Source: Solicoccozyma terricola
Taxonomy: Eukaryota; Basidiomycota; Tremellomycetes; Filobasidiales; Piskurozymaceae
Direction: 5' to 3'
Assembly: GCA_001600875.1 (NCBI GenBank)
Contig: BCLD01000017.1
Span: 652,527-716,526, forward strand
DNA: 64,000 nucleotides
How positions within the stretch are numbered: the stretch's first letter is position 1; every line of letters starts with the position of its first letter. The position numbers and the translations under genes are program-made. Under the pieces are notes generated by a model that worked only from the letters and a program-made list of their open reading frames with translations, did not search any database and was not told where the DNA came from. Shown piece by piece: positions 39,376-49,010 of this stretch.

Positions 39376-40425
39376 TCATTTACCATGCAACCATCTTCTC
39401 CAACTCAGTCCCTTTTGAGGCCAATCTTTAGGAGAACGCTCGTTGCTGATCGTACATCCGTAAGGCACCTCGTAACATCTCAACCTCCACTCAGCAACTT
39501 TTTTCGAGCTCACCATACAGCACTCCCCCCCGGCCTTCCGAAGGTCAAGGAACATGTATCCGTCAAGTCCGGCCGGGCACGTTTTGAGGTAATATTTAAG
39601 AAACGGGTTTCTCAACAAATATTCCTCCTTGAATACTGTCCAGCCAAGGGTAGCGGCGAGCTTGGGTGGTATGCTCACGTAGAAGACCCGTTCGCCCTTG
39701 GAGTTGAATACAAACTTTCTGTCGTGTCGAATTTCGCCGGGTGGGAGGTTGGAAGGGGAAGTCTCCTCCCGCTTATAGCCAGAATGATATCCATCGGGGT
39801 TTGTAAGATACCCACCGATCCACGTTTTGCCCACCGGTGGAGTGTGGACGACCGACAGAGATTGGGAATCTGATGACCTGACCGACTGATCTACGTAGGT
39901 TCCATTATTCATGGATCCGGTCTCCGACTTGACTACGTCGCTTCCCTCAACTACGTTGCCCTCACTCTCTCTCGTCAATACACTCTCCGACCCTAGGGAG
40001 TTAATGGAGGACTTGGTAACAGCGCTTGACATTGCCGAGCCGCCTTGTCGATGGACCGACGCCAGTAGCTCAAGAATAGAGTGAATGGAACTGTTGGTGT
40101 TGGAGGCGGCTGTTGACATATTACCAAAGGAGGCTATGTCGTCCGTGGAGTTGGTGAGGGCCTTTGCCCTTGGAAGGTTGTTTCCGGCTGCCTTGGTAAC
40201 ATCGCCAGCCGTGGTTGCCTTGTTTGTCTTCGTCAAATTGCCAAGTCGATTCTTTATCCTGGACAAAGGCGAAGGTTTGGAGTTGAAGTTGATGGAGTTG
40301 TTGGCATTGTCGGAGTAGTGGGTGGTGTTGTTGGACGACGAAGTTGATATGGTATCAAATGGACCTCTGTCGCCCGTGATGCTTTGCGAAGACAAGCTTG
40401 ATGAGGATGATCGAGTTGCTGGCAT
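39376..40425 (-). CDS. Orphan single-exon ORF, unknown function
   Basis: One uninterrupted frame from ATG at 40425 gives 349 residues; the frame is open to 40461 but without another ATG. The N-terminal two thirds are Ser/Asn/Thr-rich and disordered-looking. The last 130 residues look folded, with VGKTWIGGYLTNPDGYHSGY, RVFYVSIPPKLAATLGWTVF, YMFLDLRKAGGECC and a Trp-rich end (WPQKGLSWRRWLHGK). No signal peptide or membrane segment is evident and I do not recognise the family. Lack of introns is unusual here and could mean a young or transferred gene, or one that is not real. It sits in the gene-poor stretch next to a possible retroelement scrap. Confidence 0.5.
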   Translation of the reverse strand: MPATRSSSSSLSSQSITGDRGPFDTISTSSSNNTTHYSDNANNSINFNSKPSPLSRIKNRLGNLTKTNKATTAGDVTKAAGNNLPRAKALTNSTDDIASFGNMSTAASNTNSSIHSILELLASVHRQGGSAMSSAVTKSSINSLGSESVLTRESEGNVVEGSDVVKSETGSMNNGTYVDQSVRSSDSQSLSVVHTPPVGKTWIGGYLTNPDGYHSGYKREETSPSNLPPGEIRHDRKFVFNSKGERVFYVSIPPKLAATLGWTVFKEEYLLRNPFLKYYLKTCPAGLDGYMFLDLRKAGGECCMVSSKKVAEWRLRCYEVPYGCTISNERSPKDWPQKGLSWRRWLHGK

Positions 40426-41259
40426 AATAGCGCTCAGTACTGGAGAGTAAAAGGTGGCCAACTTATGATTCGTGACGTGCGGTGTTGGGGGTTAGATCAG
40501 GACACTCGCTCAATCGTCTAGCTCTACCTGGATATAACAGTAGTGAATCCCAGCCAAAACGTCTCTCTGAAAGGAGGACGCAGTTGCGGTGCTGCGGCTC
40601 AGGAGCTCAGGCGCAACTTGAAGCATGACTACTTTGGGCCTAACCCCTCGTGGCCTTGCCCTCCTTGAAACAAATAATGCCTGCCACCGTGTCAGGAGCT
40701 TTTACCGGTTCCGACCACTATTGCTCGTCGATCGGACATCTCGCTGGGCATGAAGCTCCCGTGGATCCCCTAACCGTACCAATTTGCACTTGAGAATCGT
40801 GGCAGGCTGCATAACAGCTCACTGCGGTGGATTTCTTTCCCGCTCGATTGCTCACATACCTATCCTTCACATGGTTCCAATACCTGTCTCATAGCATTCT
40901 CGACTGAGACGACGCGAGCGTACGGAAGTCGCAAACGCATGACTGAGAAGTGCGCCAAGCGTCCACTCTAGCGTCTTGCAAGTGGGACCAGTGGTCTCTG
41001 AGCAGTCCTTCCGGGACTACGAATAAAGCCTCCGCGTTTGTTAGCATCTTGAGAAAGTGTTTTACCATTGCGGGCGGGACGATTGAAAGCAGTCGTGACA
41101 ACGAACTTTGAGAACAGATCCATGGCAACTAATATCGTATCGACCGGCGCCTCGATGGTGGCATAATGAGCAGGGTAGCTCACCAGCTGGAGGAAGATGT
41201 GCGATATATATCATATATTACAGCCATTAACGTGTTTCCATCTCCTCGTGGCCATCATC
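40426..41259. other. Gene-poor region with possible retroelement remnant
   Basis: No intact gene was found. The first 450 bases show no long open frame with recognisable motifs. The possible integrase-like fragment at 40889-41183 is listed separately. No terminal repeats or target-site duplication were recognised by eye. Confidence 0.4.
40889..41183 (-). pseudogene. Possible Ty3-type integrase fragment, frameshifted
   Basis: On the minus strand one frame reads VDTILVAMDLFSKFVVTTAF, resembling the 'ILVVVDRFSK' block of Ty3/gypsy integrases. An overlapping second frame continues with AMVKHFLKMLTNAEALFVVP and then EGLLRDHWSHLQ, where integrases have a 'GLP..I.SDR' block. The need to switch frames and the absence of flanking protease, reverse transcriptase or LTRs suggest a small decayed fragment. 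The resemblance rests on two short blocks and may be chance. Confidence 0.3.
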
Positions 41260-43962
41260 TCACATGTCCTGTGCAAGCTGACCTAAAGCCATGCCCTGTT
41301 GTGGGTAGTTTTGAAGGAAGGCAAGTTGCGCTTGAGATGCCAGTTGATCTGTTGTACGTTACGCGCATCAGCTCCTCGCGTCTCAGGGCCAGATAAGTTG
41401 ATCGCTCACAAGTCAAAGCCCCAACCAACTCTCCCTCTGTCCTCGCCAACCTCCCGCTCTTCTCAAACCAGGTAATCGCCTCCTGGATCCTGCCCTGTTG
41501 CAAGCTCAATTGGGCAAGGGTTGCAATCGCTACATCGCAATCCGCGTCGATCTCCAGCGCCTCTTTGCATAGGTTCTCCGCGGAGAGGGCGTCTTGTTTC
41601 CATTGGAAGAGAGCGAGAGCCTTGTTCACGAATGGGAGAACGTTGATTGGTTTCCTGAGCGAGGGAGAATCCGTAGGGGGTAAATGTGGATGCCTTATGG
41701 CAGGATTGAATGCAGGTTAATAAAACTCACTGCTCCTTGGCGAAGGCGATCGCGCTATCGAATTTCTCTACAGCGTCCTCGAATCGCTGCTGATCAAGAA
41801 GAAGCTCTCCGCTGTGAGAAATCCGTCAAGGTCAGCACTCTTTCACATCTTGCGGTCTGGAACATCCCATGCACTCACTAATAGTTAAGCGGCTCGAAGC
41901 TAGTCGGGAACGATTTCAAGATCTTCCTGAAACTAGCCATACTCTCCCTAGTCTGACCCATCTTGTACTGCGCGACGGCATGTTGGACATGAGAAAAGAC
42001 GAATTGATCATCGAGACTCGTCGATTTTTCGTAGTCCGCCGAGGCCTTTTCGAATTCGTTGGTCACGAAGTAGACTGTATGGGAGCGTATCAGCGTTGAG
42101 CGGTATATATGGGTGCAGTCGCACACTCACGTTGTCCTCGATGGTAGTAGATATCAGGGTCGTTCGGGTTATGACGAATGGCAGTCTCGAAATCCCCAAA
42201 TGCTCCAGCGGCGTCCCCTGTCAGAAGGAAAATCAATCAACAAACGCCACCAACCACAATCTTCAGAGCCTCTGTACTCACCAAGTTCCATATGCACGCT
42301 CGCAACCTTTACCAAACTCTGCACATACTCCGGAACGAGATCCAAACTTTTCTCAAAGTCCTCTTTGGCACCTTGAGAATCACCCAACAAGAACCTACCC
42401 AAAACTCACCATCAGCTGACCGTGACCACCATCAACACCACCTGAATCCCCACACTCAACTCACCTAAACGTTCCTCGCATATTCAAAGCCTCCGCATTC
42501 CCAACCTTCCAATCCTCGCTGATCCCTTGATCAATCGCTTCGTTGAAGAGGATGAAAGCATGCTGGTAGTCTGCAGCTGCGAGTGCATCGAATGCGAGTG
42601 AGAGGGTGTTGTTACCCGTGTTCATCGAATCGGCTGGAAGGGCTGGGAATGCAGGTTTGGGTCCTGTAAAAGCGCTCATTATCAGTTAAAGGAACAGAGA
42701 GAAGGAAAACTCTTGCAGTCGAGAAAGAGAAAGGCGGAAAACTCTCCCACTCACTTGGTCTAAAAGCACCCAAGTAACTAGCTACAAAAGTACTAGAGGG
42801 TAATTTCGGCTCTCTAGTCTTTATCATAACCTCCGCCTTTTTCGCCGCCAACTTCTTCAAAACCCTATCAACGCTATTCGTTGCTGTTTCATTCTGGAAT
42901 TTCTCGAGGATCGAGGTGGCTGTGAAATCACGCAGAGCTTCTTCGTCTTTTTGAAGCGCTTCGAATGCTGTTGCGCGTCGATTGAGGGCTTTTACGCTGT
43001 GTGGGCGGAGGTGAGCGAATGCGGACGTGAGAACGTGCGAAGTAGTACGAACTAGGTCGTATCGAGCTTTAAAGCGGAATCACAATCCTTGATCACTTGC
43101 TCGTATTGCGGAGGTGACATGTTTTGATAACCTGGATGGGGAACCGGTGGGTGAAAACAGAGACGGACAAGATCCACATATCAGTCGTTGTGTCCCTTAT
43201 GACCGCAATGAAGGGATCACCAAAGACGTACATGCGGCCCGATTGGAGTAGAACACCGCTTCCTCCTTATCGGCTACTTCGAGGGCTTTAGTGTAACTGC
43301 ACCGCAATCCCAGAGACCGGGAAAAATAATCAGGTATACGATACGAGGAGAACAGAAAGAAAAGCCAAAACTCACCACTTGATAGCATCTTCATACTTCT
43401 TCGCACTATAAAGTTTATTTCCTCGAGTCTTCAACGTAGTAGCCAACGTCTTCCTCTCCTGAGTTGAAAATTTCTCTAATCCTTCTTTGGACGGAACACC
43501 TTCCAACCACGCTGGTTTCTCCTCTTCCACGATCTGATCAGTTTGTTCCTTTGTTTCCAGTGCAGCTTGCTTTGCACGAATAGCAGCTACCTGTTCTGGA
43601 GTTCGTTCCTCCAATAATGGCTCAATCGACGCCGATGATCCCGTTTTACTCTCTCTCTTCTTCTTCTTTGACTTCTTCTTCTTCTTTGAACTGGAACCTA
43701 CATTAGTCGCGACGTCATCATCTGATGAGGTGTGCTTATCATCTGACGAGGACGTTGTACGACGATGGGAGGTGGATGATGTAGAGTAGAGGTAGTAGCC
43801 TGCAGTGGAAGCGACGAGGATGGCTGTCCCGATGACGAGGAGTTTGTTCTCCTCGACGAACTTCTGCGTGCGGTTGAGAAGAGAGGATGGAGGAGTCGCG
43901 GTGGGGATGGGAATGGTGGCAGGGAGGGTTGCAGCTGGAGGGTGGATGGGTGGCGGTGGCAT
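41260..43962 (-). CDS. TOM70: Tom70 mitochondrial import receptor
   Basis: The ATG is at 43962. The N-terminus has a Pro-rich leader, then one transmembrane segment (LLVIGTAILVASTAGYYLYS, about residues 40-59) followed by a Lys/Ser-rich linker. TPR units follow: TLKTRGNKLYSAKKYEDAIK, EAVFYSNRAACY, an NRRATAFEAL block, AEALNMRGTFRFLLGDSQGA, NDPDIYYHRGQVYFVTNEFE and GELLLDQQRFEDAVEKF. The last intron (GTGAGC to ACAG) joins to SQAQLAFLQNYPQQGMALGQ and then LAQDM, ending at 41260. The first TPR cluster should hold the dicarboxylate clamp for Hsp70/Hsp90 tails. Tom70 accepts hydrophobic precursors such as carriers at the outer membrane. It is divergent from the orphan gene at 44809. Confidence 0.92.
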
Positions 43963-44808
43963 GGTGGAGTGGAGGGGTGAGGTGAGGTGGGTTGAGGTAT
44001 AGAACAGACGAAACGGAGGATGCGATCTACACCTCGAACTTGGACTTTTGTTGAAATGACGTTGGACTTGACCGGCGGGGAAGGTGAGGTCAGCGATGTC
44101 CGTCCGTGGGAGTGATCCGCGGATTGCAGTTTGGGTGGCGAATTCCAGTCAATTTCAAGCTGAGGCTGCAGCTGCAGTGTTCGCTACTGCTAGCGACAGC
44201 TGCCATGTCTATCGCACCAGTCTTCATATCTGCTACCCATCGAGCTGTAGTCATATTCATAATACCCATTTACCCATCGACATATCGTATGTTCTCCTTT
44301 CCTTGCTCAAAACGCTCCATAACACCTTCCCTCCATTTTCAGGCACCAAAGCAAATACCAGTCGGTTGCCATAACCTTCCGTAGGTAATCTCTCTCCCTT
44401 GAGAAGTGATCATTATCTATATATCCCTTCTTCAATCGTCCTTGCCCCCCACCTCCACTCCATTATTCACCCCGGAGCCGATTGATATTGCATCCTACAC
44501 ACACTCGACCTCTGTCCCTCGTCCCGGTGGCAAATACCAGCTTCCGCCAGGGCCAAGACATAACGTGGATCGTGTGTACGACGACAACTGAGACAATGGG
44601 CACAACAGACCGATGGATGAGGGGAATAAGTTTGTGAGAGAGAGGATGGGGAAGGGTAGACCAGACTTCACATCATCGAATAACCAAATCCATATCTTCA
44701 TACTCTTGGGCCGTTATAATCAACCACATCATAATCCTCAACATAAATCCAATCTCCCACATCAATACTCATCACCTCGTCACATCGCCCCTACCCTACC
44801 TAATCTAT
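43963..44808. promoter_or_regulatory. Divergent spacer between TOM70 and the orphan gene
   Basis: About 850 bp hold the promoters and 5'-UTRs of both genes. CTGCAG/AGCTG-rich sequence occurs near 44160-44205. No coding exon was supported, though an upstream first exon of the plus-strand gene cannot be excluded. Confidence 0.45.
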
Positions 44809-46589
44809 ATGAAATCATTCACTACGCGACAACACGTCGCCGTTCGTAGTTCCTCAATCGAAGCCGTCGTGAAAGGTGAGTGTACCCACACCAAAGGTAG
44901 TTTGAACAGCACGTCCTAACTCTTCACGTCCCTCATTCAGACTGGGACGTCGGGAAGATATCATATTCCGTCGTGCATTACGAAGATCGACAATATCTCG
45001 AAATCGAGGTATCAGCTTCACTTGCAATGTGGGAAACTGGACTCATCGATTCAAGCTCATCATCATTGCCACTCCCTCCTCTTTCTTCATTCGCTACTTC
45101 GTTCTCAAACGAACATGATATCGAACCAGGATGGAGGAAGTTGTTACAGACTCAGAATGGGGTTGCTTCCGATATCAGACCCACTCCCACCCTTGCTTCT
45201 ACTCCACCGACCGCTATGCCGCATACTCGACTGCTCACTCCAAGGCCGGCATCCACCGCGTCCTCTGCCGAGTTCTACGGTCAATCAATCACTCAATCAT
45301 TATCCACGGACTCTTTCATCGCCGCTCGATCTCGTCTATCGGGATCTGGATTCTCTTCATATGTTCCTGCCTGGCAAGGGAATGTCGATGATAGCATCGC
45401 TCCCAAATTCAGGTGGTCGCACTGTAGAAAACCGACGGCTTCGTCTGCGCTCAACATCTCCAACGTGGTCCCTTTCTCTCAGGGGTCCTACGCAGAGAGT
45501 GCAGATCAACTAGACGAAGAATCGAGTGTGCAAGCCACCTGTGTTATCGACCAAGAAACTCCTACAGGATTTGATGTCAACAATAACAGTGGACTCCCCA
45601 CTCCGATGGATACGATCACATGTCCTACCCCGATGGGGACCACGTACCGCTATGCACCTTCTACCCTCATCAAAAATAGCCTTCTGTCTACTCATGGTTC
45701 TCCCGAGTCGCCCTCGATCTGCGTCAACCCACCAGCTCAGTATGACAATAACGTGTGGAGGGAGCTGAACGACTTCCAACGTCTTCAAACCAGGCTGCAG
45801 AAAATTGCGGCCGACGAGGAGGAGCGTTGGTGTGAAGATCTAGCACCGATGGTCGATAGCTGGGTGGAAGAGACCCCACAGATCCCGTCCGAAGATCCGC
45901 TTGAGATGGCTCGTATCCAAGCTCAAGCTAACGCCATCCAGGCACGGAACGAGGCGGAACAGGCCAACTATATCGAAAGCGTGCAACAAGCCGTTCGTCT
46001 CCTCGACGATGCACAGCCGTCATCGACGACCCGGAGCGCACTTCGGAAAGCCTGCAATGCCAAACCATCTCGTGCTGGTCTGCGCAAGGTGCGTTTTGCT
46101 GTTGATTGGTCTTCGAGCGACGAGCAACCGCAGATGGCGGCGGTGACGAGGAAACAGCGGGTACAAGGCCCACGACCAAACCGCACTCGGCAACCTAACC
46201 AGCCTGAAGAAGAAGTCATCAAGGCTAAACCTGGGACACTCATGCCTTCTCTCGCTGGTCCTCGACCGAATGTTGCCACATTCCTCCGGAAGCTCGCTCC
46301 CACGATCGAATGGAACCGTGAATCCAGGCATCCGGCCCCAGAGCTCCTCGCACCGCGACCACTCCCACAACAGCTCGTGTCAAGTATTCGCCTCTCAAGC
46401 CATTCCAGCACCGAAATAGCCAGTGGACAGCAACTAGCGGATAAGCTCGAGCAGGTCGGCCTCGACAGCGGCTACTGGTGTGGCGGGAGATTCGTTCCCC
46501 CAGCACCGAGCACCGAGCAGCATGGCGGTTACATGTTTGGGAACACGTACCTGCCTCCTCTGCCAACCCCTCCCGCGTTCCACTCCTAA
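44809..46589 (+). CDS. Orphan two-exon gene, unknown function
   Basis: Exons 44809-44875 and 44941-46589 join in phase 1 across a 65-nt intron and predict 571 residues. The N-terminus after the junction, DWDVGKISYSVVHYEDRQYL then EIEVSASLAMWE, looks ordered. Most of the rest is Ser/Pro/Thr-rich with TPTP-like and RPASTASSAEF stretches, good candidates for phosphorylation. A helical, Ala/Gln/Glu-rich segment lies in the middle (about residues 300-370: ARIQAQANAIQARNEAEQAN). The C-terminus has a Gly/Tyr/Pro motif, GYWCGGRFVPPAP and YMFGNTYLPPLPTPP, a partly repeated pattern. I do not recognise the family. Single long coding exon, codon use and splice signals support a real gene. Confidence 0.65.
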
Positions 46590-46771
46590 ACAGGCGGATT
46601 CATCGTCCATGTTGTTATCGTATCATTGTTTCCTGGTGATGGGTTGGGTGCATTCGTTGTAGTCTTGTTCTCATTCATATTATCTATTCCTTCTCGTTCT
46701 TGCCCAATCCACTTGAATCAGTAATATCATGCCATGTATCATTCCCCGCTACCTACTACATCGTGATAACG

Positions 46772-48838
46772 TTACAGCTGTTTCAAATCTACCGCCACTT
46801 CATCCTCCAGTCTCTGCCTCATTCTTGCGAATGCCGACCAATATAGTGCTCTTTCCCCACCACTCGCAGGGTCCGCGTTGTATGCCGATGCAGGCAAGTT
46901 ATCTTCATCTTCACCGGGTTGACCTCCCATTGCTACTCTATGCCACTGTATCGCTCTATCATAGCAATCCAACGCCAGCTCCTCGAGTTCCCTAGTCTCC
47001 TCCGTTCTTCGTTTCGCAGGCAGCGAGGAATGTACGCGAACACGTCTAGTTGACCGCTCGTACAAGACACCGGAGAGGTACCACCCCTGAGCCGCGGATC
47101 TCTGACTGTCCTTGAGCAGTGATTGGGCGGGTTTCGTCAACCATGATCGTCTTGATGCGCCGTTAAATGACGAGGTGAGGGTGAGTGCTGATACGGGCGG
47201 TGCATCGTTTGGATATAGCACGTCCTTGGTCGTCCTGATTGTTGGTCCTCCTGTCAGTCTAGCGACCGTGTCCTCGGCTTCTAGGACTGCTTGGCTGAGA
47301 CATCTCAAGCCTTCGGTGAGATCGCCGACCCTCGCAAACCGTATCTCAGCGAGGTGCAACTCGGCCAATGAAGATCGCTGCTTTATCCACAGGGATTGCA
47401 AACGAGCGGCAGGTGATTGATCTTCCGGTTGAGCATCGGAGGCGCTCGAGCGTAGTAGATCAAGTTGAGCTTGCTCATACACCTCTGCAGAGTGCAGGTC
47501 ACCGCTTTTAGCGAGATGAGCCGAGTATGAAGATATTAACGAGATGAGAGCTCGGAATGTCGGTGGATCGGGAGTAGGAAGAGTTGATGTCGTTTGATGT
47601 GATGGAATAGCGTTGACAGCGAGGGTTTGGCGCATTGAATCTGTCGGTGTTGACGCAGAGATCCATCCTGAGAACCAACCCGCTTTACCCATCGACGATG
47701 AAGGTGGTACCATCGTCGTTTCCAAATGTGACCCCACCGATGGTCCTATATCGAATCCACAACCTTCCATCCCCCACTTCCACCACGCATTCGCTCTTGT
47801 ATCTTCTCCCAACCTCGCATTGATATCTCCAATCTTTCTTGCGAGTCTCAAGATCTTTGCTTTATTCGATCCATTCGTCTTCGTTTCAGCCTCAGAGTCT
47901 GAGTTGGTTGAAAGTGAAAACCGTATGACCCTTTCATAAATCTCTTGAGATCTATTCAAAGTCCCTCTGGTTCCCATCCTCTCCAAAACATCCGCATGTC
48001 TGATTGACAACTCGACTCCGACTCTCTCCGCCTCGGTGAGTTCCCTCATGTTGATATCCGACGACTTGCTAGGTACCAACTCCCTAGTCACTGACAATGG
48101 AGGTGGGATTACCACCAATCTCTTCTGTTCGGCGAGTTTAATAGCTTCTGAGATGTATGATTCTGCCATCTCATAACCTTTATCCACACGGTTTACGAAA
48201 CCTCCACCTCTAATATTTGAATTTTTCCCCGTTGATATCATTCCTTTCACGCTGACGTTACTCATCTCAGCCTCACTCCCGATTGATACTGGTGAATTTC
48301 CACTTCCAAGTTCTTGACAAACCCATGCTGATCGTATCAAATGACGTATCCACCATCCGAGGAGTGGGGATGTACCGCCGCCGCCGCCATTTGTGAGATC
48401 TCCGGTCCACGAATCCGCTTCTGATTCCCATGCGTATACTGCATCTGATGTGGATGGTCGTGGTGGAGGTTTAAGTGCTATATGTTCGATGTATTGATGA
48501 CCACCTTCCAGACTTATCAGAGCAGCTCCTGATAATCCAAATATTCCCACAAGGAGATACTTGATCACCTTCCCGACCAACGACGTAGTATACGCGAGAG
48601 GTTCAGCGTAATCTTCTCGTGGCATGGACGATGGCATGGGATGGGCCATTGAGGGAACGCCGGAGGAGGAGAAGGTTGAGGAGGGTGGGGTGTAGGGAGT
48701 GAGTGTGGATTGAGGTGGGACATAGGGTGGTCGGTCTGTAGTGAGTGTTCGGAGGAACGGCGTGTGGGTGAGCTGGCGGCGGGGTCTGAAAGGGTGGGTT
48801 GCAGCGGGGAATGGGAGACGGGTAGTGAGTCGGGACAT
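46772..48838 (-). CDS. Mitochondrial membrane TPR-like protein, possibly Mgr3-like
   Basis: One intronless frame encodes 688 residues from ATG at 48838. The first 40 residues are Arg/Ser/Thr-rich without acids (MSRLTTRLPFPAATHPFRPR), consistent with a mitochondrial presequence. A single transmembrane segment lies at about 90-112 (YLLVGIFGLSGAALISLEGG). The rest is helical with TPR-like units: YEMAESYISEAIKLAEQKRL, VELSIRHADVLERMGTRGTL, RALISLISSYSAHLAKSGDL and LELALDCYDRAIQWHRVAMG-type blocks. This layout resembles Mgr3, an adaptor of the i-AAA protease Yme1, but that assignment is inference. Intronless genes are rare in this window. It is divergent from DBP7 with 172 bp between starts. Confidence 0.6.
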   Translation of the reverse strand: MSRLTTRLPFPAATHPFRPRRQLTHTPFLRTLTTDRPPYVPPQSTLTPYTPPSSTFSSSGVPSMAHPMPSSMPREDYAEPLAYTTSLVGKVIKYLLVGIFGLSGAALISLEGGHQYIEHIALKPPPRPSTSDAVYAWESEADSWTGDLTNGGGGGTSPLLGWWIRHLIRSAWVCQELGSGNSPVSIGSEAEMSNVSVKGMISTGKNSNIRGGGFVNRVDKGYEMAESYISEAIKLAEQKRLVVIPPPLSVTRELVPSKSSDINMRELTEAERVGVELSIRHADVLERMGTRGTLNRSQEIYERVIRFSLSTNSDSEAETKTNGSNKAKILRLARKIGDINARLGEDTRANAWWKWGMEGCGFDIGPSVGSHLETTMVPPSSSMGKAGWFSGWISASTPTDSMRQTLAVNAIPSHQTTSTLPTPDPPTFRALISLISSYSAHLAKSGDLHSAEVYEQAQLDLLRSSASDAQPEDQSPAARLQSLWIKQRSSLAELHLAEIRFARVGDLTEGLRCLSQAVLEAEDTVARLTGGPTIRTTKDVLYPNDAPPVSALTLTSSFNGASRRSWLTKPAQSLLKDSQRSAAQGWYLSGVLYERSTRRVRVHSSLPAKRRTEETRELEELALDCYDRAIQWHRVAMGGQPGEDEDNLPASAYNADPASGGERALYWSAFARMRQRLEDEVAVDLKQL

Positions 48839-49010
48839 TCTGTGTGTGTGTGTGTGGTCGCCGTGGTGTTGGTGTCTGTATCGGTGTGCTGCTACGGGGG
48901 GATGTTTCCAGAGATGGTCCCGGCCATCTTAGCCCGCGTCAACAAATATTTGTTCAACGGGCGGCCAGGGATGGATTCCAACATCGTCTGCAACATCACT
49001 CGATTCGGCC

